Below are positions 53,765 through 64,000 of a stretch of 64,000 bases of DNA, piece after piece. The stretch is taken from positions 37,200,150 to 37,264,149 of the forward strand of contig NC_016134.3 of NCBI RefSeq assembly GCF_000005505.3, read 5' to 3'. The notes below the pieces were generated by a model that saw only the letters and a program-made list of their open reading frames with translations, was not told the DNA's origin and made no database searches. How positions within the stretch are numbered: position 1 is the first letter of the stretch; each line of letters starts with the position of its first letter. The position numbers were made by a program, and so were the translations under genes. Origin of the DNA: Brachypodium distachyon. Taxonomy: Eukaryota > Streptophyta > Magnoliopsida > Poales > Poaceae.

Positions 53765-54754
53765 ATGTCCACCTCCTCCGCCGAGATCGTGAACTTCTTC
53801 TGCCATGCCTGCGGGGCGACTGTCCCGGGGCCTGCCCCATCCTCCATCTTCCACTTTACCCTCTGCCCGCGCTGCGGGGAGGGCTACCTCGACGACTGCC
53901 CCGCTGCGCCCAACCAAGCGCCGCTCCCAGCGTGGCTGCTGCGGCTGCCGCCTCCACCGCCCCCATGGCTGTCCCCACCGCCTTCCGCCGGCTCGTCCTC
54001 CCGCAGAGCGTCGGCTTCGGCGTACTCCTCTCCCTGGTCCCCCCCTCTGGCTCTGTTGCCCCCACCGCCGCCACTCCACCACGGCGCGCCTCCGCGTGGG
54101 TCGACGTCTCCTTTGACCTCGCGCTCGTCCGCCACGTCGACGTCTCAGCAGATCGGCCTGCGTCCTCCTCCGCCTCCGCCTTGGCTGCTGCTGCCGCCGC
54201 CGCCCACGACGCTCCGCCATTCGTGGGATGACGTCACCTCGCTGATCCCCTCCGACGAGGAGAGCCCGCCCCCGCCCCCGCCTCCACCGCGGCGGCCCCC
54301 GCCTGTTTCCAATTCCACCGACCACGACTCCGCCATGTCCCAAGCGCCCGCGCCGCCGGAGTCCGTCGCCGCCCTGCCCACCGTCGCCGTGTCCGACGCC
54401 GCGCTGGTCTGCCCCATCTGCACGGATCGCCTCATCCTGCTGCTGCCGCAACCGGCCGAGGCCGCGCGGCAGCTTCCCTGCGGCCACGTGTACCACTCCG
54501 GCTGCATCGTGAAGTGGCTGTCGCTGCGCAACTCCTGCCCAGTCTGCCGCAGCAGCATCCCGGCGATGCCGCCCCCCTCCGCCACAACAGACACTGCTGC
54601 GGCCTCATCGTCGGCATCACCTCAGCCGGAGATGGGCCGGAGGCCGAGGGGCCGCCGGATCAGAAGGATTTGCTCCAGGTTGCTCAGGTACATGGATATT
54701 AGCCGTGGTCGTCAGGCAAATACTTCTAGCAGCGGCGATGTGCGTGTCTCGTGA
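53765..54754 (+). CDS. E3 ubiquitin ligase with N-terminal zinc ribbon and RING-H2 domain
   Basis: A 329-residue intronless frame with a clear ATG. Residues 13-37 have two CxxC/CPRC pairs (Cys13, Cys16, Cys34, Cys37), the zinc-ribbon head of the BCA2/RNF115-like plant RING ligases. A long proline-rich middle follows (about 55-190, with several P6-P8 runs). The RING-H2 domain is complete: CPIC (216-219), CGHVYHSGC (239-247), KW (250-251) and CPVC (258-261). The tail is basic (GRRPRGRRIRRICSRLLR). It should transfer ubiquitin from an E2 to unknown targets. RDUF1/2-like proteins of this type act in abscisic-acid and stress responses in Arabidopsis; the same role here is only a suggestion. Confidence 0.92.
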   Translation: MSTSSAEIVNFFCHACGATVPGPAPSSIFHFTLCPRCGEGYLDDCPAAPNQAPLPAWLLRLPPPPPPWLSPPPSAGSSSRRASASAYSSPWSPPLALLPPPPPLHHGAPPRGSTSPLTSRSSATSTSQQIGLRPPPPPPWLLLPPPPTTLRHSWDDVTSLIPSDEESPPPPPPPPRRPPPVSNSTDHDSAMSQAPAPPESVAALPTVAVSDAALVCPICTDRLILLLPQPAEAARQLPCGHVYHSGCIVKWLSLRNSCPVCRSSIPAMPPPSATTDTAAASSSASPQPEMGRRPRGRRIRRICSRLLRYMDISRGRQANTSSSGDVRVS

Positions 54755-55187
54755 TTGGCATCGTACTGCACTCTGCCATTCCATATGATGTTCAGCGCCT
54801 CAGGCAGGCTCTCAGCGCGTGTATTGCACTTGCACCGGCATCATGATCTGGTTGTGTATGCTAGTACTATGATTATTGAGTGTGTTCCATTGATAATGGA
54901 GAGTGTTACGTGCAATTAATTGCCTGAACATTTGCGACGTAGTGTGTTTTTATTTGTTCAAGCGAGACCGGCCATTTTTGCACTTACAGGCAACAGAAGA
55001 CTGAGTCACGTGCACTCAATAGAGATCTCCGCACATGATCGTCACAACCGAAGGTCAAATGACTAATAATAACAAAAAAAAAGTGAAAGACACCGAACGA
55101 TCAATGATTACGTACTATAGTATCCTGCACTTAAATGTACATTTTTCTCTTAATTTTCTTAATGCATTATAATATCAAAGTATATAA
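54755..55187. other. 3' flank of the RING gene
   Basis: Probably 3' UTR and spacer; no further gene or transposon end is seen. Confidence 0.4.
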
Positions 55188-55525
55188 GGGCAACTCCAAC
55201 TGAGCCACCTAAAACGAAAGCAAAAATTGTCTGTTTTGGTCCGTTTGGGTTGCGACCTGGACATATCAGAGGACTTTGTCCGGTCTGTGTCGCTGCTGCC
55301 CCCAACGCGGTTATCTATTTGGTCCAACAGAGGACAAATAGCAAAGAGAAAACAAGCGGTGCAAAGACGATGTCCGTCCAAACCCAAACCTGGACCAAAT
55401 TTGGATCGTGCCGGACAGAAAAGTTGACAGCTGCCGAAATGAGTCGTTGCATTGGGGCGTTCTTTTGTCCGTTTGGAGAGAAATGGACGTGTCCCTACCA
55501 AATGCGTCCCCCTATAGAGATGCCC
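55188..55525. mobile_element. PIF/Harbinger-like (Tourist-type) MITE, about 338 bp
   Basis: gggcaactcc at the left pairs with gagatgccc at the right as imperfect inverted ends. TAA is found on both sides (55185-55187 and 55526-55528), the 3-bp target duplication of this superfamily. The interior is GC-rich, with repeated GTCCGTTTGG-like words, and codes for nothing. Confidence 0.65.
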
Positions 55526-55554
55526 TAACATTCTCAGTACATTGTCTTTAATAC

Positions 55555-56404
55555 TGTTGTAGTAAAATAAAACTCTTATTTGGGCCGGCCGTAAATCCTA
55601 CGTGGCGACGACTAGGTCGACTTTTCTCAGCACAAGTTAAAGCGCCAACATGGCGTGGTCAATCCTACGTGGCAAGGGAAGACAAGTCAACAAGTCAAGC
55701 CTCTCATACCATGGTCAAAGGGAAAATTGAGCTTGAATAGGGGGTAAGAAAGATGCAAGGAGGGGGCCCTTAGTCCATGGTGGACCATGGACCAAGCCCC
55801 ACTTCTCCCACTTGATGTACACAAAAGTTATGGATCAAGAAGCTACTTTTATCATTTTGTCCCCACTTTTCTCTCCCCCGAAGGGTAGCCATGGTCTTTT
55901 GTCATGAACCTCTAGGCTATAAATACCCCCCCCATGGAGGTATGTACCATTCACTGTCACTTGAATAAACTCAAGGGGAGAGGGCTAGAGAGTCTCTTTG
56001 AGAGGAGCTCTAGTTTCGGGATCTCGGGAAGCCTCGTTCGGCCCGAGCCCGAAGGAGAGGGAATCGGGTTAGAGTCCTAAGGGTATCTCGACCTCGCTAC
56101 TTGGGAAGTCTCGTTCGGCCCAAGTACGAGGCGATCCTTTTCGACCTCTCGCTAAGTCATTCGGGGAGTCTTGATCGACCCGAAACGCTTTGGCTAACGA
56201 TCCCCTCGAAGCCTCTCCTAACATAAGACTAGGTCGCACCCGCAGGGTCGACCGAACCTATTCAAAAAATATCGACGTGTCAACTTGTCCAAGTGTACGG
56301 CGACCTTCGCTATAAGGCCGGCGTACACGCCCTACTTTTATACTCGCACTTGTGCCATCACGTTTTGGCACCTCTTACTCTAATTGTTGTCGAGAACAAC
56401 AACA
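55555..56404 (+). repeat. 5' long terminal repeat (about 850 bp)
   Basis: It starts tgttgtagtaaaataa and ends in gaacaacaaca, so the two ends are inverted (TGTTGT...ACAACA) as LTRs require. A TATA box, aggctataaatacccc, lies at about 55915-55930. The inner half repeats gggaagtct-cgttcgg-cc-ag motifs several times (56020-56190). Right after it follows the primer-binding site. The left end is set by the inverted repeat, since no second LTR is in view. Confidence 0.75.
55918..55926 (+). promoter_or_regulatory. LTR promoter TATA box
   Basis: ctataaata inside the 5' LTR, followed by ccccccccatgg. It marks the likely U3/R boundary about 30 bp downstream. Confidence 0.65.
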
Positions 56405-56405
56405 G

Positions 56406-56423
56406 TGGCGCCGACCGTGGGAA
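56406..56423 (+). other. Primer-binding site
   Basis: tggcgccgaccgtgggaa follows the LTR end by one base. Plant retroelements of this group prime with the 3' end of a host tRNA, and TGGCGCC-type sites are usual in it. I do not assign the tRNA. Confidence 0.7.
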
Positions 56424-56447
56424 ACCCTCGGCGCAATTGAAGATTTA

Positions 56448-58544
56448 ATGGCCCCGACGAAGCCTACTTCATCGGGTCCTCAACTTGCTGCGAAGTCTAC
56501 ACGGTTGCAAACGAAGAAAGCAAGTGCCTCGGGGGCTCCCGAGGAAGAAGGAACCCTCACCAATCCGGACATCGCCGCAAGCATGGTCGCTACGACGGAA
56601 GTCGCGGTCGCCCCTTCGCTGCCGGCCGTCCTAGAAGGAACCGAGGTGCTCGAAACCGTCGCAGGTAGTCCCTCGACACTCACCAACGTAGTGGGAAGGA
56701 TCGGCGAGCTGCCTACGGTTGCCGCCCCCGCAGGGGATACGGAACTCGGCATGCCTCGCTTAATGGGCTTCGCGCCACCTCCCCTACAACCGGTAGTGAC
56801 CCTGCCCTCGGAACCTACAAGAGGAAACAATGTGGCGTCGGAAGGATCCGCGCCGGAAAACCAAGGAGTCCCGGCCTACGACCCCTCCAACCCGGGATTA
56901 CCTCGCCCATGGAGCTCCTTGGTATCATCCTTATTGGAGGCTTCCGCCGCAAGGCGCTCTCCAAGTCGCACACACTCAACATCAACCTCGCTTTGCGAGT
57001 GCCCCGCAAGCGCCTCTTGCTCCCCTTGTCGGGGTCGAGCAAGGTGGCAACCAGGTACCACCTCAAGCTGCGCCTCGCGGGAAACGAGATCCCAGCGTAC
57101 ATGGGAATGAGCAAGTGGCGGAATCCGGAGCCCGTGCCGACGGCGAAAGGAATTCCCGTCGACGCTCCGACTCTCCAAGAAAATGCCGAGATCATTCTCC
57201 AAGCGACCCCTCTAGCGATGAAAGCGACGAGGGAGGACCTTGCCACCAAAGGAACCAAAAGAATCGACCAACTTGCAACCTGCTCACGCGGGAGATCCAA
57301 GACACGCCTTTTCCGCCAAGGTTCAAGCCACCTACAATACGGCCGTACGACGGGGAATCGAATCCTCTTCAATTCTTGGATGTCTACTCCACCGCCATAC
57401 GGGCCGCCGAGGGAGGTCCCATCGAGATGTGCACCTCTTTCCGCTCGCGCTCATCGGAATGGCGCAAACTTGGTTTATAACCTGCGGAAAACTCCGTGCA
57501 CTTGTGGGAACGCCTCCAAAAGGTCTTCATCGCCAACTTTCAAGGAAACTTCAAAGAACCCGTGCAGGCTCACGAGCTATAAGCCGTGAAACAAAAGCCG
57601 GGGGAATCCCTCCGAAGCTTCTTCCATCGCTTCGCGAAGGTACGAAGCGAAATCGCCAACCCGCCGTCGACCACTGTGATCGACGCATGCATGCAAGGCC
57701 TTCTCCAAGGAGAAGTGAATCGGGCCCTAAGTCGCAGTCCTCCAAGGACGACCGAGGAGCTCTATTGGATCTTGCAGGAATACGCCCAGGGCGAAGACGG
57801 GGACATTGCCAAGAAGGACGCGCCACACGCCGCTCCCGAAGGAACTTCCTCATCCGACAAACCCATGCGCCCGCTTCATATTCCAAGAAGAAGAGGAGGT
57901 GGGGGAATAAGGCCCCCGACGATCAAGCCCGGAAAATCTTCGCCGTCGAAAGACAAGCATTATCCCAAAAGACTTGGCAACCCAAGAAGCCACCTCGTCC
58001 CGCCGAGGGAGGAACTGGAAGAGGCCTCATCCACAACTCGGCAAGCCATAGCACCGAGGAGTGCAACACTCTCATTGCGGCTCGCGAAGAATTCCAGGCA
58101 CGAATGCAGGCCCGGCGCAAGGATGAAAAAACAGCCGAGGCTTCGTGCCCCGCCAACGTCCTCGTTGCTGACCCGGCACCTAAGGAGGATAACCTCCCGT
58201 TTCAGGAACCCGCGCATCACGTCGGAGTGATACTCGGGGGCTCCGCCACAAGCCGGGGATCGAAGCGGCAACGCAAGGAGTATGCTCGCGAAGTCAATGT
58301 CGTGGAAACGTTCACCCTGCCACCGCCACCAAAGTGGGCAAGCGTGCCAATCGCCTTCACCGAGGAGGACGCCAAGGGGATACGCTTCCCACACGACGAC
58401 GCCCTCTTCGTAACGGCGATCGTCGCCAATTGTGAGCTCAAAAAGATTCTTGTGGATGGCGGAAGCTCCGCCGACATCCTATATCTGAGCACTTTGAAGA
58501 AGCTGATGGAGCCGCAAGGGGGATACAAGAACGGCTCGTTGTAG
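56448..58544 (+). pseudogene. gag-protease region of the retrotransposon, frame-broken
   Basis: An ATG at 56448 opens gag (MAPTKPTSSGPQ). The frame moves at about 56830, again near 57470 and once more before 58230, and a TAA interrupts it at 57582-57584. The retrotransposon gag core is recognisable (PPTIRPYDGESNPLQFLDVY, then KQKPGESLRSFFHRFAKVRS). A zinc knuckle was not seen. The aspartic-protease active site follows as VDGGSSADIL at about 58450-58480. This copy cannot give a full polyprotein. Confidence 0.8.
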
Positions 58545-60660
58545 CCATCCCTTTATCCTCTCACCGGCTTCATACCAGGGAAGTCCATTCAGCCGCTCGG
58601 ACAAATTGAGCTAGTCACGACCTTCGGGGACGCCACAAATCATCGAACCGAGCTCGTGCGCTTCGACGTGGTGGACATGGAGGCCTCCTTTAACGCCATC
58701 CTCGGGAGGACGACGCTAAACCGTCTGTGCGCCGCCGTCCACCACAACTTCTTGCGTCTCCCAAAACCGGTCACCCGGAGCGCTACATCCCTAAGCCCCT
58801 CCCCGAAGGAGAACTCAAGGAGGTACGCGTCTCCCAAGAAGACGCCACGCGCACGGTGAAGATCGGAGCCGACCTCCCGAGTAAACTCAAGGAAGAACTC
58901 GTCGACCTACTTCGCAAGAATTCCGATCTCTTCGCTTGGTTACCTTCCGAGATGGGAGGAGTCCCGCGTGACGTCATGGAGCATCGCCTCGCCGTAAGGC
59001 CCGACAAAGCTCCCGTAAAGCAAAAACTTTGGAAACTCTCCACCGAGCGATGCGAGGTCATCAAGCAAGAAATCGCCAAACTTTCCGACGCCGGGCTAAT
59101 CCGAAAAGTTTGGCACCCCAAATGATTAGCCAATCCCGTCTTGGTAAAGAAAGCCAACGGCAAGTGGCGAATGTGTGTCCCAAGGACGATTACCCGCTCT
59201 CTCGGATCGACCAACTGGTCGACTCCACGGCGGGATGCGAAAGGTTGAGTTTCTTGGATGCCTATTCAGGATATCACCAAGTCCACATGGCCAAGGAAGA
59301 CGAGAAAAAAACCAGCATCATCACTCCCATCGGCACCTTCTGCTATCGCAGGATGCCTTTTGGTTTGAGGAACGCTGACGCAACTTTCCAACGCCTCGTC
59401 AGCCTCATCCTCAAAGAGCAATTGGGGAGGATCGCCAAAGTATACGTTGATGACGCCGTCATCAAAAGTCAAATTGCGGAGACCCATCCCAAGGACCTGC
59501 AGGAAACCTTCGACAATCTTCGCAAGTACGGCGTGAAGCTCAATCCGGAGAAGTGCGCATTTGGAGTTCGAGGAGGGAAACTGTTAGGCTTCGTTGTCTC
59601 CCAATGGGGGATCGAGGCCAACCCTGAAAAAATTCGGGCCATCCTGGAGATGGAACCTCCTCGCTCCGTCAAGGATGTGCAACGCCTAGTGGGAAGAATG
59701 GCGGCCCTAGGACGATTCGTCGCCCGGTTAGCCGAAAAGGGTCTACCTTTCTTCAAAGCTTTGAGGAGCCTCGACAACTTTGAGTGGACCGACGAAGCTC
59801 AAAGGGCCTTGGAAGAGCTCAAGACCTTTTTGTCAACCCCTCCCCTTCTCACGAACCCAAAACAGGGGGAGCCTTTGCTCCTGTACCTTGCCGCGACCCC
59901 AGTCGCCGTAAGTGCAGCACTCGTGAAGGAAGAAGATGTGTCACAACGCCCGGTATACTACGTGAGCGAAGCTTTGGGAGGAGCAAAGGGCCGATACACC
60001 CAGATCGAGAAGATCGCGTTCGCCCTCCTCATGGCCTCTCGAAAGGTCCGTCATTACTTCATGGGCCACACCATCATGGTGCCAAGTACCTTCCCACTCA
60101 AGGAAGTCTTCGGCAACAAGGAGGCTACCGGAAGAATCGCCAAATGGGCAACAGAATTGGCTCCTTTCTCGTTGGAACTTACCGCGAGAACGGCCATAAA
60201 ATCCCAAGTCCTGGCCGACTTCGTGGCCGAGTGGCACCCTCCACCAGCCCCGCCCGAAGAAATCACATCCAAGACCGAGCTCCTTGAACCACATTGGATA
60301 ATGAGGTTCGACAGCTCTAAGCGCCTCGACGGTGCGGGGGCTGGAGTCATACTCATCAGCCCCGAAAGCAAGATCTTGGAGTATGCCGCCCATCTTGACT
60401 TCAATGCCACCAACAATATGGCAGAATATGAGGCGCTACTTCTCGGACTTCGATTAGCCAAGGCCATGGGAGTCCGACGCCTTCTCATCAAGGAGACTCA
60501 CAACTGGTGATAAACCAAATGGACAAGTCATATCGATGTCTTGATGAAAGGATGAAGAAATACATCGAAGAAGTTCGCAAGATGGAACGGTATTTCTTGG
60601 ACATGGAAGCGCGACGCATCGCATGAGGAGAAAATCACCTGGCCGACAGGTTAGGTCGAA
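58545..60660 (+). pseudogene. Reverse transcriptase and RNase H region, interrupted
   Basis: The Tat-type RT is seen as GCERLSFLDAYSGYHQVHMA, then YRRMPFGLRNADATFQ and the catalytic YVDDAVIKS (59443-59469). The first RNase H follows (LLLYLAATPVAVSAALVKEE), then a second, archaeal-type RNase H (IMRFDSSKRLDGAGAGVILI...NNMAEYEALLLGL). The second RNase H is a known extra of Tat elements. In-frame stops or shifts occur at 59123-59125, near 60510 and at 60624-60626. Confidence 0.85.
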
Positions 60661-62032
60661 CGGCCGGTTCTAAAGAACCGCTGCCGTCCGGTGCATTCTT
60701 CGAAATAATTCGCGCCCATCCATAAAGGAAGAAGCCGACGCCCTTGACGAGGCTTCAAAGACCAGCATGGTCATCGACACTCCACCCTCTTGGATGACAC
60801 CGATTATCCGTGCCTTGAAAGGCGAGGTGGACGAAGAAGCGGAAGGCCCAAGCGCCAAAACTCTGCTAGCAAAAGCCAAGATGTACGTCCTTCTCGACGG
60901 CATCCTATACAAGAAAGGAGCGGCCGCATTGCTTAAGTGCATATCTCCTGACCGAGGAGCCGAGCTCCTCTTGGAAATCCATTCAGAAATATGCGGCCAC
61001 CATCTCGCGCCAAGAGCCACCGCGGCGAAAGCCTTACGTCAGGGATTCTATTGGCCCACCATGGTGCAAGACGCAATCACCATATTGCGGAAATGCGAAG
61101 CTTGCCAGAAAATGACTAAGTCAATCCAAGCGCCCGTGACTTTCCTGAAGAATATCCCGATAACATGGCCATTTGCACGCTGGGGAATAGACCTTCTCGG
61201 GCCTTTCCCTGCATGCAACGGGGGCTGCAAGTATCTCGTGGTGATGATGAGTACTTCTCCAAATGGATAGAAGCAGCACCGCTTGGCAAGATCACATCAC
61301 AGGTCGTTCAATTTTTTTTGTGGAAAAACATCATATGCCGATATGGTGTCCCGCGAGAGCTAACCGTGGACAATGGCAAACAGTTTGACTGTGCGGAATT
61401 CATAAAATTCTGCGAATGCCTTGAGATCAAACTACACTTACCCCAAGAGCAACGGCGCATGCGAGAGGGCAAATGGACTAATCCTCCAAGGACTCCGCCG
61501 AAGGATAGAGCACACGCTTAGCAAAGCAAGGGGAGCATGGGGAGATGAACTCGCTAGCGTGGTTTGGGGCATACGGACCTCCGTAAGCCGTTCCACGGGC
61601 CGAACACCATTCTCTTTGGTGTATGGAGCCGAAGCAGTTCTTCCCACGGAGATTGAGTTCCGCTCACCTCAGGTCGAAAGGCTTCAAGAAGCGACCCCAA
61701 TTGCCTTCATCGAAAATGAAGAGCATCACAAGACGGCCGTCGATCTTGTGGAAGAAGCTCGTGACAAAGCCCTCATGAGGCACGCCGTCTACGAGCAAAG
61801 CGCCGCACGCTTCTACAACACAAGAGTGCGGGAACGAGCCTTCTCCCAAGGAGATCTCGTGCTGAAAAAGAATGTCGACCCAAAGCTGCAGCGCAAACTC
61901 GACCCTAAATGGGAAGGACCATACCGCATCGCCGCAGTATTGGGAAATGGTGCATACCACCTCGAGAATATGAAAGGGCAAAATCTTGTCCATGCCTGGA
62001 ACGGCGACAAGCTCCGACGTTTCTACGCCTAA
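60661..62032 (+). pseudogene. Integrase region, frame-broken
   Basis: The zinc finger is seen (ICGHHLAP then CEACQKM), then the catalytic core in pieces: GIDLLGPF, then VDNGKQFD, then, in another frame, ACERANGLILQG with the third acidic residue. The C-terminal end reads GPYRIAAVLGNGAYHLENM and stops with TAA at 62032. Shifts lie near 61240 and 61440. There is no chromodomain. Confidence 0.8.
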
Positions 62033-63126
62033 GGAGGACCTTCAAGGGCAATCCTTGCAGCTCCCAAAAGGAGATCATCAGCGCCCAACCGGCCTCTTCC
62101 CTACGAAACTGCGAGGGATCGTAAGCGCCAACGAGGGCACGTCTACATAAGGCTTGTTAGTGCCCATCAGGCCATACCTTAAGACAAGGAAGCAAGGATC
62201 AATAAAGCAAGTCCTTGAGGAAAAACTAATAGTGACACGAGAAACTCACACGACTCATCGTCGTAAGAGAGCCGTTGCCCATGTGCCGCTCACCGAGGTA
62301 CGCGGAAAGGCCTCCGTTAGCCCAAACATCCTCTAAAAAATGTCCATGGACATAGGTCTCTACTACCGACTAGTTCGTTGATGGATCCTAGCGTGCCTCG
62401 AGGCCATCCACCAAGTAGAACCAAGTCCCTCGAGGGCCGGAAGCTCCTTAAAACACATTTAAGGGGAACCGCAAATAAGCGAGTTATGCATGAGCTTACT
62501 TACCTCGGAGAACCGTGCTACCCGTATGCGAGACGTCGCGCACGGGCCTGCATGATAGTAACCGGGTTAAGGCTCCATAATAATCGCGGGAAAGCATAGC
62601 TTCTTGAAGTCCAAAGAGGGAAAATTCCGCATGACATTTTCCGAACGGCAGGTCGAAATGTCCAGACCACTACCGGCATATCGATAGCGACCCTCACAAG
62701 GGTACTAGGACCCATGGCTCGTAAGCATGGCCTAAGGCGCCAAAGCCGAGTCGTATCCCAACGGCGACAGCAATTGATGACACAAAAGTGTAATCATAGC
62801 GACGATCGCGAGCTGTATAAACTGAGGAAATATAGTACTTCACAAGAAGGAAATATAGTAGTCCAAGAAACACATGTTGAGCCAAGTTAACATTTCCGAT
62901 AATGTCGACCACATGGTAAAATATGAGAAATACATGCTGAGCTAAGTTAACATTTCCGATAATGTTGAGAACATAGTAAAGCATGAAACACAACAAAAAA
63001 GCTGCCTTACAACCTCTACGACCAAAAGCCTAAACATGCTAGCCATGAGTCTAAGTCAAGTGGAGATATACAACATCGCATAAGTAAGTAGCCGAGGTAC
63101 ATCACCACCTCCGAGGGCGACGAGGC
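62033..63126. other. Retrotransposon spacer after integrase
   Basis: No coding frame. Two related copies of about 65 bp (cacatgttgagccaagttaa at about 62871 and acatgctgagctaagttaac at about 62932) form a short direct repeat. Confidence 0.55.
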
Positions 63127-63960
63127 TCACGCCTCACCATCACCCTCCTGAAGAGCGGGCTCAAGGCAACGCACGAAGCGTCGAGCCCGAGCACGAAGAG
63201 GAGCACCCTGGTCAGCCAGAAACTTCTTCGCCCCGTGAGACATCTCACCCTCAAGCCCGCTCATCCTGGCACCGCCGTCCAGGACTGCCGCAACCGCCGA
63301 CGAAACAAGTCGAGCGCCCGTACTCAGGAGGCACTTCTTGACGGTAGGCTCGATGAGCTCCAACTGGGAAGTAAGCACCCTGCTCGCCTCATCCACCATG
63401 CGACACGGAGGAAGGTCCGGCTGGGAAACGCTCCTCAAGCAAATCATCGTCTCCCGAATCTCGGTGGCCTGAGCAAGTAAGAGTGAAACCACCTCGGGAC
63501 GACGATCCGAAGGAGGGCGAGCACGAGGAGCGAGCATCGGGCTGTCACTCGCTGCAGCCAACTCCACCTTGAGGGAAGCAGCCTCCGCTCGAGCGTGCTC
63601 CCTATCAAGGTTGGCCACTACCAAGTCCTCCTCAACTCGACGAGTCTTCGCAATCTCGTCCGCCTGGCGCTCCTCAGGGAGCCGAGCCCTGGTATCCATG
63701 GCCGTGAGCTCCGCTGAAACGCGAGAAAGCTTGCCCTCCACGGCCTCGCGCCGCACCCTCTCCGAAGCCAACTCGCTCAAGGCAAGGGTAGACTTGGACA
63801 TCTCCACATCCAAAGCGACAGAAAGCGCCCCCACCTGAGTCTTGAGGGCAGGAAAGGCGCCCACAAAGAAGACGGAGTTAGCCCAAAAGCAAAACCGAAA
63901 GACCGAGGGAGACATGTCACGGACACTCACCAGCTCCAGTGTCACGAGAGGGTCTCTCAC
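63127..63960 (-). CDS. Antisense reading frame of the Tat element (coiled-coil protein)
   Basis: An open frame of about 277 codons on the strand opposite gag-pol. It starts at a GTG in the visible part, and no ATG sits at its head, so the true start may be an exon further right. GCTG|GTGAGT at about 63930 and CCCTCAAG at about 63839 could bound an intron. The protein is rich in heptad-like Leu/Ala/Glu patterns (residues about 55-150, e.g. ALSELASERVRREAVEGKLS), so a coiled coil is likely. Antisense genes at this place are known in Tat-lineage elements; their role is unknown. It stays open although gag-pol is broken. Confidence 0.6.
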   Translation of the reverse strand: MRDPLVTLELVSVRDMSPSVFRFCFWANSVFFVGAFPALKTQVGALSVALDVEMSKSTLALSELASERVRREAVEGKLSRVSAELTAMDTRARLPEERQADEIAKTRRVEEDLVVANLDREHARAEAASLKVELAAASDSPMLAPRARPPSDRRPEVVSLLLAQATEIRETMICLRSVSQPDLPPCRMVDEASRVLTSQLELIEPTVKKCLLSTGARLVSSAVAAVLDGGARMSGLEGEMSHGAKKFLADQGAPLRARARRFVRCLEPALQEGDGEA

Positions 63961-64000
63961 CCCATCCTCGGTTGTCGGAAGCTCTCCGTCCCTCGCTTGA

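Larger units (their letters stand above)
55555..64000 (+). mobile_element. Ty3/gypsy LTR retrotransposon, Tat lineage, 3' end outside the window
   Basis: The order is 5' LTR, primer-binding site, gag, protease, reverse transcriptase, RNase H, integrase, then a spacer with an antisense frame. The gypsy order (RT-RH before integrase), the lack of a chromodomain and the antisense frame after integrase are features of the Tat lineage (Retand, Ogre, Grande, RIRE2 group). The reading frames are broken in many places, so this copy cannot move on its own. The 3' LTR should lie right of base 64000. aatac just before 55555 would be the left target duplication. Confidence 0.85.

Noticed and set aside
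55188..55525. Considered as part of the retrotransposon LTR
   Set aside because: It has its own inverted ends and TAA flanks, and the LTR start at 55555 is fixed by its match to the LTR end.
1..64000. CRISPR arrays, bacterial-type operons, phage genes
   Set aside because: Introns, MITEs, LINEs and plant-only protein families show this is plant nuclear DNA; no such structures were seen.

Overview
This is plant nuclear DNA, almost certainly from a grass and probably a pooid. The reasons are GC-rich, mostly intronless genes with GC falling from 5' to 3' (clear in GCP3), GT-AG introns, many Stowaway-type MITEs ending in CTCCCTCCRT, grass-type LINE relics, and a Ty3/gypsy element of the Tat type. 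I cannot name the species from sequence alone.

Layout. 0-2.3 kb: the 3' half of a BREVIS RADIX-like gene (+). 2.8-9.6 kb: transposon-rich, with a LINE tail carrying an RNase H-like domain, a MITE, a polyadenylated retroposon with a clear target duplication, and a possible Helitron holding a 110-bp minisatellite. 9.9-11.1 kb: a mitochondrial carrier gene (-) with no usable ATG. 13.1-14.3 kb: a LINE relic and a broken defensin-like gene (-). 17.2-22.3 kb: two tandem DUF716/TMEM45-like membrane-protein genes (-) with a LINE relic between them. 22.3-32.4 kb: a gene-poor gap. 32.4-33.4 kb: a single C2H2 zinc-finger repressor with an EAR motif (+). 37.2-37.7 kb: a small membrane protein (+). 41.2-44.5 kb: an AAA-ATPase and a CDK-like kinase, head to tail (+) and only 272 bp apart. 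47.5-51.1 kb: a divergent pair, a DUF3128/EMI1-like twin-cysteine protein (-) and gamma-tubulin complex protein 3 (+), sharing one promoter region. 53.8-54.8 kb: a zinc-ribbon plus RING-H2 E3 ligase (+). 55.55 kb to the right edge: a decayed Tat-lineage LTR retrotransposon with 5' LTR, primer-binding site, broken gag-pol and an antisense reading frame; its 3' LTR lies outside the window.

The genes are ordinary housekeeping or regulatory plant genes and do not form one pathway. The most unusual signal is a scatter of very small insertions of 11-24 bp. Each is an A-rich or T-rich scrap flanked by 9-17 bp direct repeats, and they look like extreme 5'-truncated retroposon landings. One has its empty site preserved next to it in a local duplication. 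The second is the defensin-like gene, split by an intron and a frame break, which a simple open-frame search does not show. I did not find CRISPR, tRNA, rRNA or a recognisable microRNA precursor.
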